52,821 nucleotides of DNA from Chitinophagaceae bacterium (GCA_004173235.1 SEAC01000036.1:1-52821), one strand, 5' to 3'. Shown: positions 8,697 to 17,239, counted from the stretch's first letter. Notes: generated from the sequence alone by a model not told the origin. A program made the numbers and translations.

Positions 8697-9596
8697 TTAC
8701 GGCAAACTAATTTGATAAGTGGAACCATTTAGCGTCAGGCTGGCCATATTGTCGCATGTGCCCCCGCCGTAATCGAGCGCTCCGGTCCACTGGGCGCTCG
8801 CAGAACCGGTGCCGCGGTGGGTTTGCACGATTCCCTGCCGGATCCAGCGGCAATTGAAGCTCTTCCTTAAAGGCGCCGTTATGGCAGAGCTCCAGGCACT
8901 CACGAGGTTTCCGCTCTTCAATGTGCCGCTTGCGCTCCCCATCACATGAAACACGTCATCGATGGGGTGCTGGGGTGTGGCGCCACCCTCGATCTGGGTA
9001 AGCGTGCGCGCACCGTTCCACTGCACATAATTGCCGGATGGCCGGGTGATGCGCCCGTTGGTGACGGTGATGGTGAACTGGCGGTTGACGACCGGCCCTC
9101 CCGGAACCGGGGTCGTGTTCTGAACTACGAGGCTGCCGCTGATGGAAAGGCTATCGATCTGATAGTGGTCGAAAACAGAGCTGGAGCGCGATCCGGGCTC
9201 GGTAAGGCGTGCGCTGTATTCGGTGATGATCCGCCCCGAGCGGGTGCGTCCGTCGCGGCCGGTGCAGCCGCCGTTGCCGAAGTCGAGGGTGACGCGCACC
9301 GGGAAGGGCGCTGGCCCCAGCCGCTCGAGCGTGATCGACACACAACTGAAGCTGTCGGGCTGCTGCATTCGCCCGAAAATGCCGGTGCCGCCCATGCCCA
9401 CTTCGTTGTTCACGCCCATTACGTTGTCAAAAACCTCTTCGCGGGTGAAGTCGATCTGGGCATCGCCGCGCACGGCGGCCAGCGCGATCTGCATTTCTTC
9501 CTGGGTCGTCAGTTCGGTGACGCTTCCCCCTTTTTTGCAGCCGGCGAGGGCCAGGAAGGCCGGGATGAAGAGGAATAGCGCGTAGAAGCGTTTCAT
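8697..9596 (-). CDS. Hypothetical lipoprotein
   Basis: I do not recognise the family. The 299-aa product starts with a clear lipoprotein signal ending LALAGC, followed by KKGG, so it should be lipid-anchored in the envelope. The body is rich in Ser, Thr and Gly with beta-type alternation and four well-spaced cysteines (in SFSCVS, NGGCTG, SFNCRW and GGTCDN) that could form disulfides. I start at 9596 because the signal peptide begins there; the upstream open frame adds only non-signal sequence. The gene is flanked by the 8617 terminator downstream and is divergent from tatD. Confidence 0.75.
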   Translation of the reverse strand: MKRFYALFLFIPAFLALAGCKKGGSVTELTTQEEMQIALAAVRGDAQIDFTREEVFDNVMGVNNEVGMGGTGIFGRMQQPDSFSCVSITLERLGPAPFPVRVTLDFGNGGCTGRDGRTRSGRIITEYSARLTEPGSRSSSVFDHYQIDSLSISGSLVVQNTTPVPGGPVVNRQFTITVTNGRITRPSGNYVQWNGARTLTQIEGGATPQHPIDDVFHVMGSASGTLKSGNLVSAWSSAITAPLRKSFNCRWIRQGIVQTHRGTGSASAQWTGALDYGGGTCDNMASLTLNGSTYQISLP

Positions 9597-9705
9597 ACTG
9601 GTAAGGCGATTAGTGATGGGTGCGACCGCTGGGCCGGTGGTAAGAGACGCCACTGGGAGGAAGGTTTAAAGGTATCTTAAAAAATATTTCGCCAGTTTTG
9701 CCTCA

Positions 9706-10461
9706 ATGACCCTGATCGACACCCACGCCCACCTGTACCTCCCCGAATTCCGCGATCGCTGGCCCGAGCTGCTCGAGCGCGCGCGCACCGCAGGTGTTAC
9801 GGAGATCCTGCTGCCGGCCATAGACTCGGAAACGCACGAAGCCGTTCTGGAGCTGGAAGCCGCACACCCCGAATGCCGTGCAATGATGGGTCTGCATCCT
9901 TGCTCGGTGGGTGCCAACTTCGAAGAAGAGCTGGCGCGGGTGAAGGACTACTTTGCGCAGCGGAAATTTGTGGCGGTGGGCGAGATCGGGCTGGACTTTT
10001 ATTGGGACAAGACCTTCACCGGGCAGCAATATGCGGCTTTTCATGCGCAGATCGCAATCGCTTTGGAGCAGAACGTTCCTATCGCGGTCCACTCGCGCAA
10101 TGCCACCGCCGAAGCCATCGGAGTAGTGCGGCAGTATCCCGGCCTCCGCGGTGTTTTTCATTGTTTCGGCGGCACGCTCGAAGAAGCCGAAACCCTTACC
10201 GAACTTGGCTTTTACCTCGGCATCGGCGGTGTGCTCACGTTCAGGAACGGCGGGCTCGACAAGGTAGTGGCGGCCCTGGGCCCCGACCGGCTGGTTCTGG
10301 AAACGGACGCACCCTACCTCGCTCCCATGCCCTTCCGCGGCAAGCGCAACGAACCTTCGTACCTGCGTTTTGTAGCAGAGAAGCTGGCCGAAGTAACGGC
10401 GAAGCCGCTCGCGGAAATTGCAGCCATCACTACCCGCAACGCGCGCGAGCTCTTTGGGTAG
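9706..10461 (+). CDS. tatD: TatD family metal-dependent hydrolase (DNase)
   Basis: The 251-aa TIM-barrel hydrolase has the metal ligands expected for TatD: THAHL (6-10), GLHPCSV (about 64-70), a Glu in GEIGLDFY (about 92-99), VHSRNA (about 126-131), FHCFGG (about 148-153), and the final Asp in LETDAPYL (about 202-209). Members are 3'-5' exonucleases or deoxyribonucleases and act in DNA repair or turnover. The ATG is preceded by CAGTTTTG, one base off a -7 box. A VIT-family gene follows 80 bases downstream on the same strand and may be co-transcribed. Confidence 0.94.
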   Translation: MTLIDTHAHLYLPEFRDRWPELLERARTAGVTEILLPAIDSETHEAVLELEAAHPECRAMMGLHPCSVGANFEEELARVKDYFAQRKFVAVGEIGLDFYWDKTFTGQQYAAFHAQIAIALEQNVPIAVHSRNATAEAIGVVRQYPGLRGVFHCFGGTLEEAETLTELGFYLGIGGVLTFRNGGLDKVVAALGPDRLVLETDAPYLAPMPFRGKRNEPSYLRFVAEKLAEVTAKPLAEIAAITTRNARELFG

Positions 10462-10541
10462 CGAATCGTGCGTGCGGATTACCCAATTGGCGCTTGTCTG
10501 CCGTTGGCATTCTTTTTTACCCGGTTTCTCAAAGTCTTGGA

Positions 10542-11045
10542 ATGGAAACCGTTGCTCCCCCGACGAACACTGCCCACGAGCGGCACAGCTTTGTGATTCA
10601 GAAAGTGCAGCCCGCGCTGCTTGGGCTGATGGATGGATCCGTGTCGACGCTCGCGCCGTTATTTGCCACGGCAGGCATCACGCACAATCCCATGAGTGCC
10701 TTTTACGTAGGTCTGGCGGCATCGCTGGGTGCGGGCATTTCGATGGGCCTGGCCGAAGCGCTGTCCGACGACGGCAAGGTCACCGGCCGTGGTTCGCCGT
10801 GGATGCGCGGGCTCATCACGGGAGGGGCCACGCTTTTGGGAGGAATGCTCCACACCCTGCCTTTCCTCCTGAGCGATCTCACCGCAGCGCTTCATATTGC
10901 CTACATCGTCGTTATCCTTGAGTTGCTCAGTATCGCCTGGATCCGCTACAAGTTCATGGACACGCCGCTGGCAAAAACGGTGGGGCAGGTGATCGTGGGT
11001 GGCGGAGTGGTGTTTGCCGTTGGATTGTGGCTGGGTGGCACGTAG
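10542..11045 (+). CDS. VIT1/CCC1-family integral membrane protein
   Basis: The 167-aa product matches the VIT1/CCC1 (DUF125) family of divalent-metal transporters, which move Fe2+ or Mn2+ across membranes. An N-terminal helix includes [17 protein letters not shown] (about 27-43), and [18 protein letters not shown] (about 60-77) contains the small-residue-rich helix and conserved acidic residue. Three further hydrophobic segments follow (about 97-112, 118-135 and 147-165). It is shorter than plant and yeast VITs, as is common for bacterial homologues, and lacks the long cytoplasmic metal-binding insert. Metal specificity cannot be inferred. It lies 80 bases after tatD. Confidence 0.8.
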   Translation: METVAPPTNTAHERHSFVIQKVQPALLGLMDGSVSTLAPLFATAGITHNPMSAFYVGLAASLGAGISMGLAEALSDDGKVTGRGSPWMRGLITGGATLLGGMLHTLPFLLSDLTAALHIAYIVVILELLSIAWIRYKFMDTPLAKTVGQVIVGGGVVFAVGLWLGGT

Positions 11046-11146
11046 GCGCTTTCAAATCTTCAACTGAAAATCGCCGCTACCGCATTTTAATCGCTTATAG
11101 CCGTTTTTCCCCGGCTAACGTGCGCGCTTCTTTCTATTTTCGCCGC

Positions 11147-11497
11147 ATGCAACTGACAGCGAAACTCATACAGTTATTGCCCCTGCAGACGGGCAACGGG
11201 AAGAACGGACAGTGGAAGAAGCAGGACGTGATCGTTGAGACCGATGGAACCTACACCAAGAAGGTGTGCATCTCCATCTGGGGCGACAAGATCGACGCCT
11301 CCGTGCTGCAGCCCGGATCGATGCTCAGCTTCGATTTCGACGTGGAAAGCCGTGAATTCAATGGCCGCTGGTACACCGATGTAAAGGCCTGGCGCGTGCA
11401 GCCTGCCGCGGCCGCAGCTGTGGCCCCTGCCCCTGCCTCCGGTGATAGCTATACCGATTTCCCTCCGGGCGATATGGGCGAGGATCTTCCGTTCTAA
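11147..11497 (+). CDS. DUF3127 OB-fold-like protein with SSB-type C-terminal tip
   Basis: The 116-aa protein matches DUF3127, a Bacteroidota family predicted to have an OB fold: a beta-rich N-terminal domain (about 1-85) including the QDVIVETDG block and the ISIWGDKID / FNGRWYTDVKAWRV blocks. An Ala/Pro-rich linker (about 87-100) leads to an acidic tail ending GEDLPF. This tail layout copies bacterial single-stranded DNA-binding proteins, whose DDxPF tip recruits repair enzymes. A nucleic-acid role is therefore an inference from fold and tail, not a demonstrated function. The ATG follows TATTTTCG (11135-11142), one mismatch from a -7 box. The long upstream open frame is not used. Confidence 0.8.
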   Translation: MQLTAKLIQLLPLQTGNGKNGQWKKQDVIVETDGTYTKKVCISIWGDKIDASVLQPGSMLSFDFDVESREFNGRWYTDVKAWRVQPAAAAAVAPAPASGDSYTDFPPGDMGEDLPF

Positions 11498-11575
11498 AAT
11501 CCGAACCGGGAACTGAATGGGGAGCAGCGACTGTGGACGCAGCGCGCTTATCAGCGCTTCAAAATGCGTTGTTCC

Positions 11576-11605
11576 TTGTTCTTCTACCCAATTCGCCTAT
11601 ATTTG
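11576..11605 (+). promoter_or_regulatory. Promoter of tRNA-Ser
   Basis: TTG (11576-11578) as a partial -33 element and TATATTTG (11598-11605), a perfect -7 box, are separated by 19 nt. Transcription would start a few bases before the tRNA at 11618. Confidence 0.65.
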
Positions 11606-11617
11606 CCCTCCCTTACT

Positions 11618-11704
11618 GGAGACGTGTCCGAGTGGTTGAAGGAGCACGCCTGGAAAGTGTGTATACTCGAAAGGGTATCGCGAGTTCGAATCTCGCCGTC
11701 TCCG
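11618..11704 (+). tRNA. tRNA-Ser (anticodon GGA)
   Basis: The acceptor arms GGAGACG and CGTCTCC pair perfectly. The anticodon stem CACGC/GTGTG encloses loop CTGGAAA with anticodon GGA. A long variable arm (type II tRNA) and a GTTCGAATC T-loop are present. It reads UCC and UCU codons. The bases after the discriminator are CCCA, so CCA is not cleanly encoded. The gene stands alone with its own promoter and terminator. Confidence 0.95.
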
Positions 11705-11711
11705 CCCACAG

Positions 11712-11747
11712 CCCGCCGAAGCTTTACTGCATCGGCGGGTTTTTTTT
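11712..11747 (+). terminator. Intrinsic terminator after tRNA-Ser
   Basis: CCCGCCG / CGGCGGG stem with a 14-nt loop, followed by eight T residues, 8 bases after the tRNA end. Confidence 0.9.
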
Positions 11748-11758
11748 GAGTGTTCCGG

Positions 11759-12952
11759 TCAACGAAACGGATCGCTCCACTTCGCATCCGTATACACAGC
11801 CGAGCCGGTGAGTGTATTCAGAAAAGCAGTGACGGCCTGTACTTCCGCGGCCGTAAGATTTAATTGCTGGCCCTGCCCGCCGGGGCGCAGGCGTTGGTCG
11901 AGGTTGGTGTTGCCCGGCGCAACGTTGATGGCACCATAATGACCGAGTACCTGTTGAATGCTGGTGAAAATGCCCGTGTGCATCATCGGTCCGTTGAGGG
12001 CTCCGCCGCTGCGCGTCAGGTCGCGGAGCGAAGGGGCGCGGGTGTTGAGCAGGTCGAGGCTGGTGGTGCCAATGACGGCGATGATTCCGTTGTTGCGCGT
12101 GTTGGGGTCGATATCGAATTCGGGCGCACCGTGACAGCCGCCGCAGCCCAGACCGCCGCCTGTGCGGCTGTTGCCGGTAAATTGCGGTGGCTGCAAGAAG
12201 AGTTGCTTGCCCTGGTTTTCCTGTGCTGTGAAATTTGAAAAGGGTGCACCGTCGTTGGGTGCAACGGCGCGTCCTGCGTCATATTTCGAATCGAAGCTCT
12301 GGATGCTGCGCACAAACTGGGCGAGGCATTCCTGGAGACGCGGCTCGGTAACGGTTTCGTCCTGGTATACGAAGCGGAAAAGTTCCTTGTAATAGGCGAT
12401 GCCCTGCAGCCGCGTGAGGAGCGTGCTGATCGCGGGGCGGCCGGCCGTGCCGCTGAAGCCCATTTCCGCGTGGTCCTGTATGGGCATCGTGGTTTGTTGC
12501 TCGAGCGTGGCGGCGCGCTCATTCCAGAAGAATTTCGCTTCGCGCGCAAAACGTGCATTCACCAGCCGCATCGAGTGGCGTCCCGTGCTTCCACCTTCCA
12601 CGCCGTTGCTCACGAGGGCGGTATCGCTGAATGCAAACGACTGGCGGTGGCAGGAGGCGCAGGCCACGGTGTTGTTGATGGATAGTGCCTTGTCGTAAAA
12701 AAGCACGCGCCCCAGCGTCGCCTTTGCATCGGAGATCGCGTTGGTGCCCGTGTTGTCTCTGGTGATGTAAGCCGGGCGACCCTGAGCCGCATAGTTAGCC
12801 AGCTGCGCGGGGTTGATGTTGGTGCCGAAGGCTGCGGCTATCGCCGGGTACGCGTCGGTGGCGGGCGTGCCTGCACTTTCTTTTTTGGAGCAGGAAACTG
12901 CAAGGGCGATCCCGGCGGAAAGGATAAAAACGATGCGGGTGCTTTTGCGCAT
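11759..12952 (-). CDS. Di-heme cytochrome c peroxidase (MauG/CcpA family) lipoprotein
   Basis: The 397-aa protein has two c-type heme attachment motifs, CASCH (98-102) and CGGCH (270-274), arranged as in bacterial di-heme peroxidases that reduce hydrogen peroxide with electrons from small cytochromes. An N-terminal lipoprotein signal with Cys21 in LAVSC places it in the periplasm, membrane-anchored. PMMHTGIF (near the C-terminus) and the [14 protein letters not shown] context are typical of the family. Some relatives oxidise proteins or cofactors rather than peroxide, so the substrate is uncertain. I start at 12952, where the signal peptide begins. No operon partner is seen. Confidence 0.92.
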   Translation of the reverse strand: MRKSTRIVFILSAGIALAVSCSKKESAGTPATDAYPAIAAAFGTNINPAQLANYAAQGRPAYITRDNTGTNAISDAKATLGRVLFYDKALSINNTVACASCHRQSFAFSDTALVSNGVEGGSTGRHSMRLVNARFAREAKFFWNERAATLEQQTTMPIQDHAEMGFSGTAGRPAISTLLTRLQGIAYYKELFRFVYQDETVTEPRLQECLAQFVRSIQSFDSKYDAGRAVAPNDGAPFSNFTAQENQGKQLFLQPPQFTGNSRTGGGLGCGGCHGAPEFDIDPNTRNNGIIAVIGTTSLDLLNTRAPSLRDLTRSGGALNGPMMHTGIFTSIQQVLGHYGAINVAPGNTNLDQRLRPGGQGQQLNLTAAEVQAVTAFLNTLTGSAVYTDAKWSDPFR

Positions 12953-13074
12953 TGGGGTCAGTTTTGATGTGGTGCAGGCTGTTAGACGCGACAACAAAGT
13001 AAATCCTGCGGGGTACCACCGGTATTAAAAGGTATAGTTTATTCGCCAACTCAAAGCAAGTGATCCGGGGTCGC

Positions 13075-13082
13075 TAATTTTG
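13075..13082 (+). promoter_or_regulatory. -7 promoter box of the Cys-rich protein gene
   Basis: TAATTTTG, a perfect TAnnTTTG, 31 nt before ATG 13114. No convincing -33 element. Confidence 0.5.
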
Positions 13083-13113
13083 TGTGCCGGCGCCTCGCAA
13101 CCAAACCGACCTT

Positions 13114-13446
13114 ATGCGTTTCTTAGTTGTCCTGTTTCTTACCTTTTTGCATCCTGCGCAGGATCCGACCACCTATATCTGTACCGGTCAGTATGCTAAA
13201 CGCTATCATTTCAATGGCAACTGCAACGGGCTGCAGGCTTGCCGCGCGCAGATCATTACCACGTCGCTCAGCCGCGCACGCGGCGGGCGCACGCCCTGCC
13301 GGCTTTGCACCGGAAACGCAATCATTCCCGTGCGCAGCGCCTCACCGGCGGTGAGCGACGGGCGCTGCAGTGCAACGACGCGGAAGGGAACGCGCTGCTC
13401 GCGTTCGGCGCGAAGCGGGGGCTATTGCTGGCAACACGGAGGTTGA
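13114..13446 (+). CDS. Small secreted Cys-rich protein (DUF5763-like C-terminus)
   Basis: The 110-aa product starts with a hydrophobic signal sequence ending near HPAQ, so it is probably exported. The central part has a YHFNGNCNGLQAC motif followed by GGRTPCRLC, a layout seen in small Bacteroidota proteins with paired cysteines. The C-terminus has C-x7-C-x8-C-x2-H spacing (C86, C94, C103, H106), resembling the DUF5763 zinc-ribbon-like motif. Function is unknown; metal binding is inferred from the Cys/His spacing. It lies just upstream of a vWA-domain gene on the same strand, which has its own -7 box, so co-transcription is uncertain. Confidence 0.7.
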   Translation: MRFLVVLFLTFLHPAQDPTTYICTGQYAKRYHFNGNCNGLQACRAQIITTSLSRARGGRTPCRLCTGNAIIPVRSASPAVSDGRCSATTRKGTRCSRSARSGGYCWQHGG

Positions 13447-13488
13447 TAAACAATTTTCACCCGTCAAATAGGCGGCAGTGTGGCCCGG

Positions 13489-13496
13489 TACGTTTG
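13489..13496 (+). promoter_or_regulatory. -7 promoter box of the vWA gene
   Basis: TACGTTTG, a perfect TAnnTTTG, 22 nt before ATG 13519. Confidence 0.5.
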
Positions 13497-13518
13497 CCTT
13501 TCACCAAACGCAGTACGC

Positions 13519-14157
13519 ATGACCCGGCACCAGGTACACAACCTCATCATCCTCGACGAAAGCGGCTCGATGCAGTCGATCAGGCAGCCGACGCTCCAGG
13601 GCTTCAACGAGATCGTGCAAACCATTAAAGGAGTGGAAGCGCAATTTCCCGATCAGCAGCATTTTATTTCGCTCGTATCATTCAACGGACTGGGCCGCAA
13701 GGTGCACCTCTGGAAGGCCGCGGTTAAAGACCTGAATGCGCTCAACGCACGCACGTATTGCCCTGATGCCAGCACGCCCTTGTATGATGCAATGGGCATT
13801 TCGATGGCCAGGCTGTCTGCCGAGCTCGCTGGTGAGCAGAACTACAACGTGCTCGTGACAATCTTCACCGATGGCGAAGAGAATGCATCCGTAGAGTTCA
13901 GCGGCGAAGCGGTGCGCAAGATGGTCACACAGCTGAAGCAGCTGCGCTGGACCTTCACCTACATCGGCACCGACCACGACGTAACGCAGGTGGCCATCAA
14001 CCTAAATATCTCCAACGTGATGGCTTTTGAAAAGAATGAAACGGATATGAGCCGCATGTTCACTGCCGAGCGCTCGGCGCGGATGCGATACAGCCGCAAG
14101 ATCGACGCCAACGAGGCAACGAATGCAAACTTCTACGAGCCGGGGAAAGAAGAGTAA
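13519..14157 (+). CDS. von Willebrand factor A domain protein
   Basis: The 212-aa cytoplasmic-type protein is a single vWA domain. The metal-ion-dependent adhesion site is complete: DESGS (13-17), a Thr in DASTPLYDAM (about 92-101) and an Asp in IFTDGEEN (about 116-123). It has no signal peptide or membrane segment. Stand-alone vWA proteins commonly act with AAA ATPases or in stress and phage-response modules (for example TerY-like proteins), but no MoxR ATPase or Ter gene is visible here. It is convergent with the WYL regulator gene, 5 bases between stops. Whether it belongs functionally to the DUF2779 block is unknown. Confidence 0.85.
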   Translation: MTRHQVHNLIILDESGSMQSIRQPTLQGFNEIVQTIKGVEAQFPDQQHFISLVSFNGLGRKVHLWKAAVKDLNALNARTYCPDASTPLYDAMGISMARLSAELAGEQNYNVLVTIFTDGEENASVEFSGEAVRKMVTQLKQLRWTFTYIGTDHDVTQVAINLNISNVMAFEKNETDMSRMFTAERSARMRYSRKIDANEATNANFYEPGKEE

Positions 14158-14162
14158 GCCGG

Positions 14163-15176
14163 CTAGAGCGCAGCGGGGCTCCGGGTTTCATAAAGCGCGA
14201 GCACGCTTCGCGCCTGCGCCACCACTTCGTCGCGAAGACCTTCGGGTGCGAGCACGCGCACACCGGAGCCATAGCCCAAAATGGTCATGATCAGCTCGTA
14301 GGTGCGAAATACCTCGAGACGGATCACCAGTTCGTCTGTCGTTTCCTGAACCAACTGCTGCGAAGGATGCAGGGGCTGCGAAAGCACGTAAGGTGCCTGC
14401 TCCTTGCCGAATGCCAGCAGCACTTCCTCCACGCAGCCATCGTGCACCTGCGTGATGCCGAATGCATATTGAAAAAATGCAGCCGGGTCGAAAGAGTCGC
14501 TCGCGGTGAAAGCCGAGGGCGACTCTTGTATTTCTACAATACGATCGAGCGCAAGCACCAGCGGCTTGCCGGCACGGTCGGAGTGGCCGATGGCATACCA
14601 GCGGTTGCGGTATTCTTTGAGCAGGTACGGAGAAAAAAGATGTATGCGCGCGCTGCGTCCGAAAGGCTCGTACATCACCGCGCAGGCCTGGCGTATGACC
14701 GCGTAGTTCAATAGCGGTTCCAGCCACTTGTAGCCGGTGTCGGCCACTGGCTCTTCAACCTGCAATAGTTCCGATTCCGGCTTGCCAAGCGTTCTGCTGA
14801 TGCGGTAGCCTTCGATCACTTTATTGATCGCGTTCTCAAAACGCGCAAACAGGCGTGTGCCTTTCAGCTGGTGCAGGAGTGCCGTGCTGAAGTCGAGCGC
14901 GCTGATCTCTTCGCTGGTGAGCGGAAATTCGCGGATACTGAAACCAGGCTCGGTGTAGTAGTAGCCACGGTGCTCGCGGCAATAGGCGATCGGTGCACCA
15001 TAGATGCTGCGCATGGCCGCAAGGTCTTTGTTGAGCATCGATTCGGAAATGCTCCCGCCAATGCCGTCCTCGATCTGTTCCGCCATCCGCTGCAGGGTCG
15101 GGTATCGGCGCATCGGGTTGGTAAGGCAACTGTCGATGATGCGGTAGCGAAGGAGGGCACTTTTGTTGGCAGGCAT
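14163..15176 (-). CDS. WYL-domain transcriptional regulator
   Basis: The 337-aa protein has an N-terminal winged helix-turn-helix region (about 6-75, including YPTLQRMAEQI and SESMLNKDLAAMRSIYG) and a WYL domain (about 165-240) with the EYRNRWYAIGHS core, in which the usual WYL triplet reads WYA. A C-terminal WCX-like extension follows. Such regulators sense nucleic-acid or nucleotide ligands and often control DNA-repair or anti-phage genes. It is divergent from the first DUF2779 gene with 119 bases between start codons, the usual geometry for a regulator and its target. I start at 15176; the open frame to 15341 would overlap the divergent gene. Confidence 0.9.
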   Translation of the reverse strand: MPANKSALLRYRIIDSCLTNPMRRYPTLQRMAEQIEDGIGGSISESMLNKDLAAMRSIYGAPIAYCREHRGYYYTEPGFSIREFPLTSEEISALDFSTALLHQLKGTRLFARFENAINKVIEGYRISRTLGKPESELLQVEEPVADTGYKWLEPLLNYAVIRQACAVMYEPFGRSARIHLFSPYLLKEYRNRWYAIGHSDRAGKPLVLALDRIVEIQESPSAFTASDSFDPAAFFQYAFGITQVHDGCVEEVLLAFGKEQAPYVLSQPLHPSQQLVQETTDELVIRLEVFRTYELIMTILGYGSGVRVLAPEGLRDEVVAQARSVLALYETRSPAAL

Positions 15177-15245
15177 GCGCGTTGGTTTCAGTGTTCCGAA
15201 GGTAAGTTTTTGCCCGGCAAATAGGTGGCAAGGCCAGCGTTCATC

Positions 15246-15274
15246 TTTGAACTCGTTCTGAAATTCTATATTGT
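15246..15274 (+). promoter_or_regulatory. Candidate promoter of the first DUF2779 gene
   Basis: TTTG (15246-15249) and TATATTGT (15267-15274) are spaced 17 nt apart, similar to -33/-7 elements but with mismatches in the second box. The start codon is at 15296. Confidence 0.35.
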
Positions 15275-15295
15275 ACCGGTCCAAAACCAACGCAT

Positions 15296-16663
15296 ATGTC
15301 CGTTTCCGGCCTTCCGCCCCGTCACATCCTGTCCAAGTCAACGTTCATGCGCGGCTGCCAGTGTGCAAAGAGCCTGTGGCTGCACAAACACCATTCGGCA
15401 ATGCGCGACGCCCTGAGCGAAACGCAGGCCAGCATATTTGCGCAAGGCACCAACGTGGGTTTGCTTGCGCGCGAGCTGTATCCCAACGGCGTGGATGCCA
15501 GCCCCGCCGATGCCTTCCACTACCAGCAATCGGTGGCAGATACACAGCGCTACCTGGCGGAAGGCCGTACGGTGATTTATGAAGCGGCCTTTCAGTTTGA
15601 AGGCGTGCTGGCGGCAGTAGATATACTGGTGATGCGTCGCGGCCGGTGGTATGCCTATGAAGTGAAGAGCAGCACTTCGGTGAAGGAGCAATACGTGACC
15701 GATGCCGCCCTGCAGTATTATGTGATCCGGAATGCCGGGATTGAGCTGCGCGACATTTTCATCGTGCACATCAACAGCGATTACGTGCGTCGTGGCAACC
15801 TTTCCGTTAGCGAGCTTTTCTACAAGGAGTCTGTGCTCAACCGGGTGCTCGACCTGCAGGCATTCATCAGCGGTCAGGTGCGCGCGTTGAAGAAGGTAGC
15901 GCAGCTGGTGGAAGCCCCCGACGTGGCCTCCGGGGCTCAGTGCCATAAGCCCTATACCTGCGATTTCTTTGGCTATTGTCACGCCACTGATGAAGCAGAA
16001 GACGACTTCGGTGCGGCAAATATTGATGCCGCAGCACTCGCGGGCTTCGTTTCGACGCTTCAGTACCCGCTCTACTTTATGGACTTCGAAACCTGGTCGG
16101 CGGCGGTTCCGGAATACGACGGCCACTGGGCCTATCGGCAGGTGCCTTTCCAGTTTTCGGTTCACCGCCAGGATGCACCCGGCGCGCCCCTGCAGCACGA
16201 CTGCTTTCTTGCGGATGCTTCGGGCGATACCTGCAGCACCTTTCTCGAAGCATTGCTTCCTGTTATGGGCGAAGAAGGCAGCGTTGTGGTGTACAACAAG
16301 GCTTTCGAAAACCGGATCCTGAATGAGCTGAAGGAAGACCATCCGTTCAGCGTTGAGCGCATAGAGAACATCCAGCAGCGGATGGTAGACCTGATGCAGC
16401 CGTTTCGCCGCAAGCAGCTGTACTTGCCCGAAATGCAGCGATCTTACTCGATCAAGTACGTTCTGCCGGCGCTCGTGCCTGGGCTTTCATACGATACGCT
16501 TGCTATCGGTAATGGGGGTGATGCCAGTGCTGCTTTTTACGAACTCCGCACGGTGGCCGATGCAGCCGAAGTAGCGCGCATACGCAAGGCGCTCCTCGAA
16601 TACTGCGCACTCGATACACTCGCGATGTACCGGATTCTCCAAAAGATACAGGAGCACCTTTGA
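15296..16663 (+). CDS. DUF2779 nuclease-like protein 1 (Cas4/RecB-like plus DEDD-like domains, intact)
   Basis: The 455-aa protein looks like a two-nuclease fusion. The N-terminal half is Cas4/RecB-like: Cys21/Cys23 in RGCQCAKSLWL, the PD-(D/E)xK-type site Asp109 (AAVDILV) and E122-V-K124 (YEVKSST), then Cys216, Cys222 and Cys228 (C-x5-C-x5-C), enough ligands for a 4Fe-4S cluster. The C-terminal half is DUF2779, an RNase H/DEDD-like fold: FMDFET (Asp263, Glu265), VVYNKAFE (Asn334, Glu338) and YCALD (Tyr436, Asp440; a Y-x3-D third motif). Function is undetermined; single-strand DNA processing in repair or defence is the inference. It is divergent from a WYL regulator. Two paralogues lie at 17247 and 19108. 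Confidence 0.88.
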   Translation: MSVSGLPPRHILSKSTFMRGCQCAKSLWLHKHHSAMRDALSETQASIFAQGTNVGLLARELYPNGVDASPADAFHYQQSVADTQRYLAEGRTVIYEAAFQFEGVLAAVDILVMRRGRWYAYEVKSSTSVKEQYVTDAALQYYVIRNAGIELRDIFIVHINSDYVRRGNLSVSELFYKESVLNRVLDLQAFISGQVRALKKVAQLVEAPDVASGAQCHKPYTCDFFGYCHATDEAEDDFGAANIDAAALAGFVSTLQYPLYFMDFETWSAAVPEYDGHWAYRQVPFQFSVHRQDAPGAPLQHDCFLADASGDTCSTFLEALLPVMGEEGSVVVYNKAFENRILNELKEDHPFSVERIENIQQRMVDLMQPFRRKQLYLPEMQRSYSIKYVLPALVPGLSYDTLAIGNGGDASAAFYELRTVADAAEVARIRKALLEYCALDTLAMYRILQKIQEHL

Positions 16664-16853
16664 ATGCGGGATGGCACCGTTCCACGCACCAAATGTGCAT
16701 TACTCAAGCAAAGCAGTACGCACGCGTTGAATGCGAACGCGTTACCACTTGTGCGCAATTAAAGAAGCCGGGAGATGCTGGCGGGGTCATCGCTCTTACT
16801 AAGTTTGAAATCGGGCCGGGCAGCGATCAATCCTGCATCGGCAATACATCGTA

Positions 16854-17213
16854 ATGAAGTACCCTTCGCTCAACAAAGCCTACCGGTTGTGGCTCCTCGG
16901 CGCCTTCGGCATGCTGGGGCTTCACCGCCGCTACCTGCGCAAGCACCGCACGGCAACGTTGTGGTTGTGCACGGGTGGTTTCTTTGGCATCGGCGCACTG
17001 CTCGACCTTTTTCTCCTTCCCTGGCTGGTACAACGTATGCATCTACTGGAACAAATACAACAACTGGAAGCGGAGATCGCGCAGACGGAGTTGCTGCGTG
17101 AAGAACTCGCGCACAAGCAGAAGTATGAAGAAGCGGCCTACCAGCGCGACAAGGAAAAAGTGTTGCGGCGCAAGGTTGCAGAACTGCGCCGGCAGTTGTC
17201 GCTGCGTCGCTGA
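16854..17213 (+). CDS. TM2-domain protein with C-terminal coiled coil
   Basis: The 119-aa membrane protein has a TM2-type core (about 8-60): a first helix with GAFGMLGLHRRYL, a short basic turn, then a second helix with GGFFGIGALLDLFLLPWLV. Residues about 62-119 are strongly charged, with heptad-like Leu/Ile spacing (LLEQIQQLEAEIAQ), and would form a cytoplasmic coiled coil. Function is unknown; TM2 proteins occur as small accessory membrane proteins. The gene sits between the first and second DUF2779 genes on the same strand and ends 33 bases before the next ATG. The gap 16664-16853 upstream holds no gene or clear signal that I can see. Confidence 0.75.
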   Translation: MKYPSLNKAYRLWLLGAFGMLGLHRRYLRKHRTATLWLCTGGFFGIGALLDLFLLPWLVQRMHLLEQIQQLEAEIAQTELLREELAHKQKYEEAAYQRDKEKVLRRKVAELRRQLSLRR

Positions 17214-17231
17214 AGCATCATTCATTCCCCC

Positions 17232-17239
17232 TACTTTTG
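17232..17239 (+). promoter_or_regulatory. -7 promoter box of the second DUF2779 gene
   Basis: TACTTTTG, a perfect TAnnTTTG, 7 nt before ATG 17247. This suggests that the gene has its own promoter and an almost leaderless transcript. Confidence 0.55.

Noticed and set aside
13519..14157. vWA gene as part of a tellurite-resistance or MoxR-vWA defence module
   Set aside because: No TerD, MoxR ATPase or phosphatase gene is present within the window, so the assignment is not supported.
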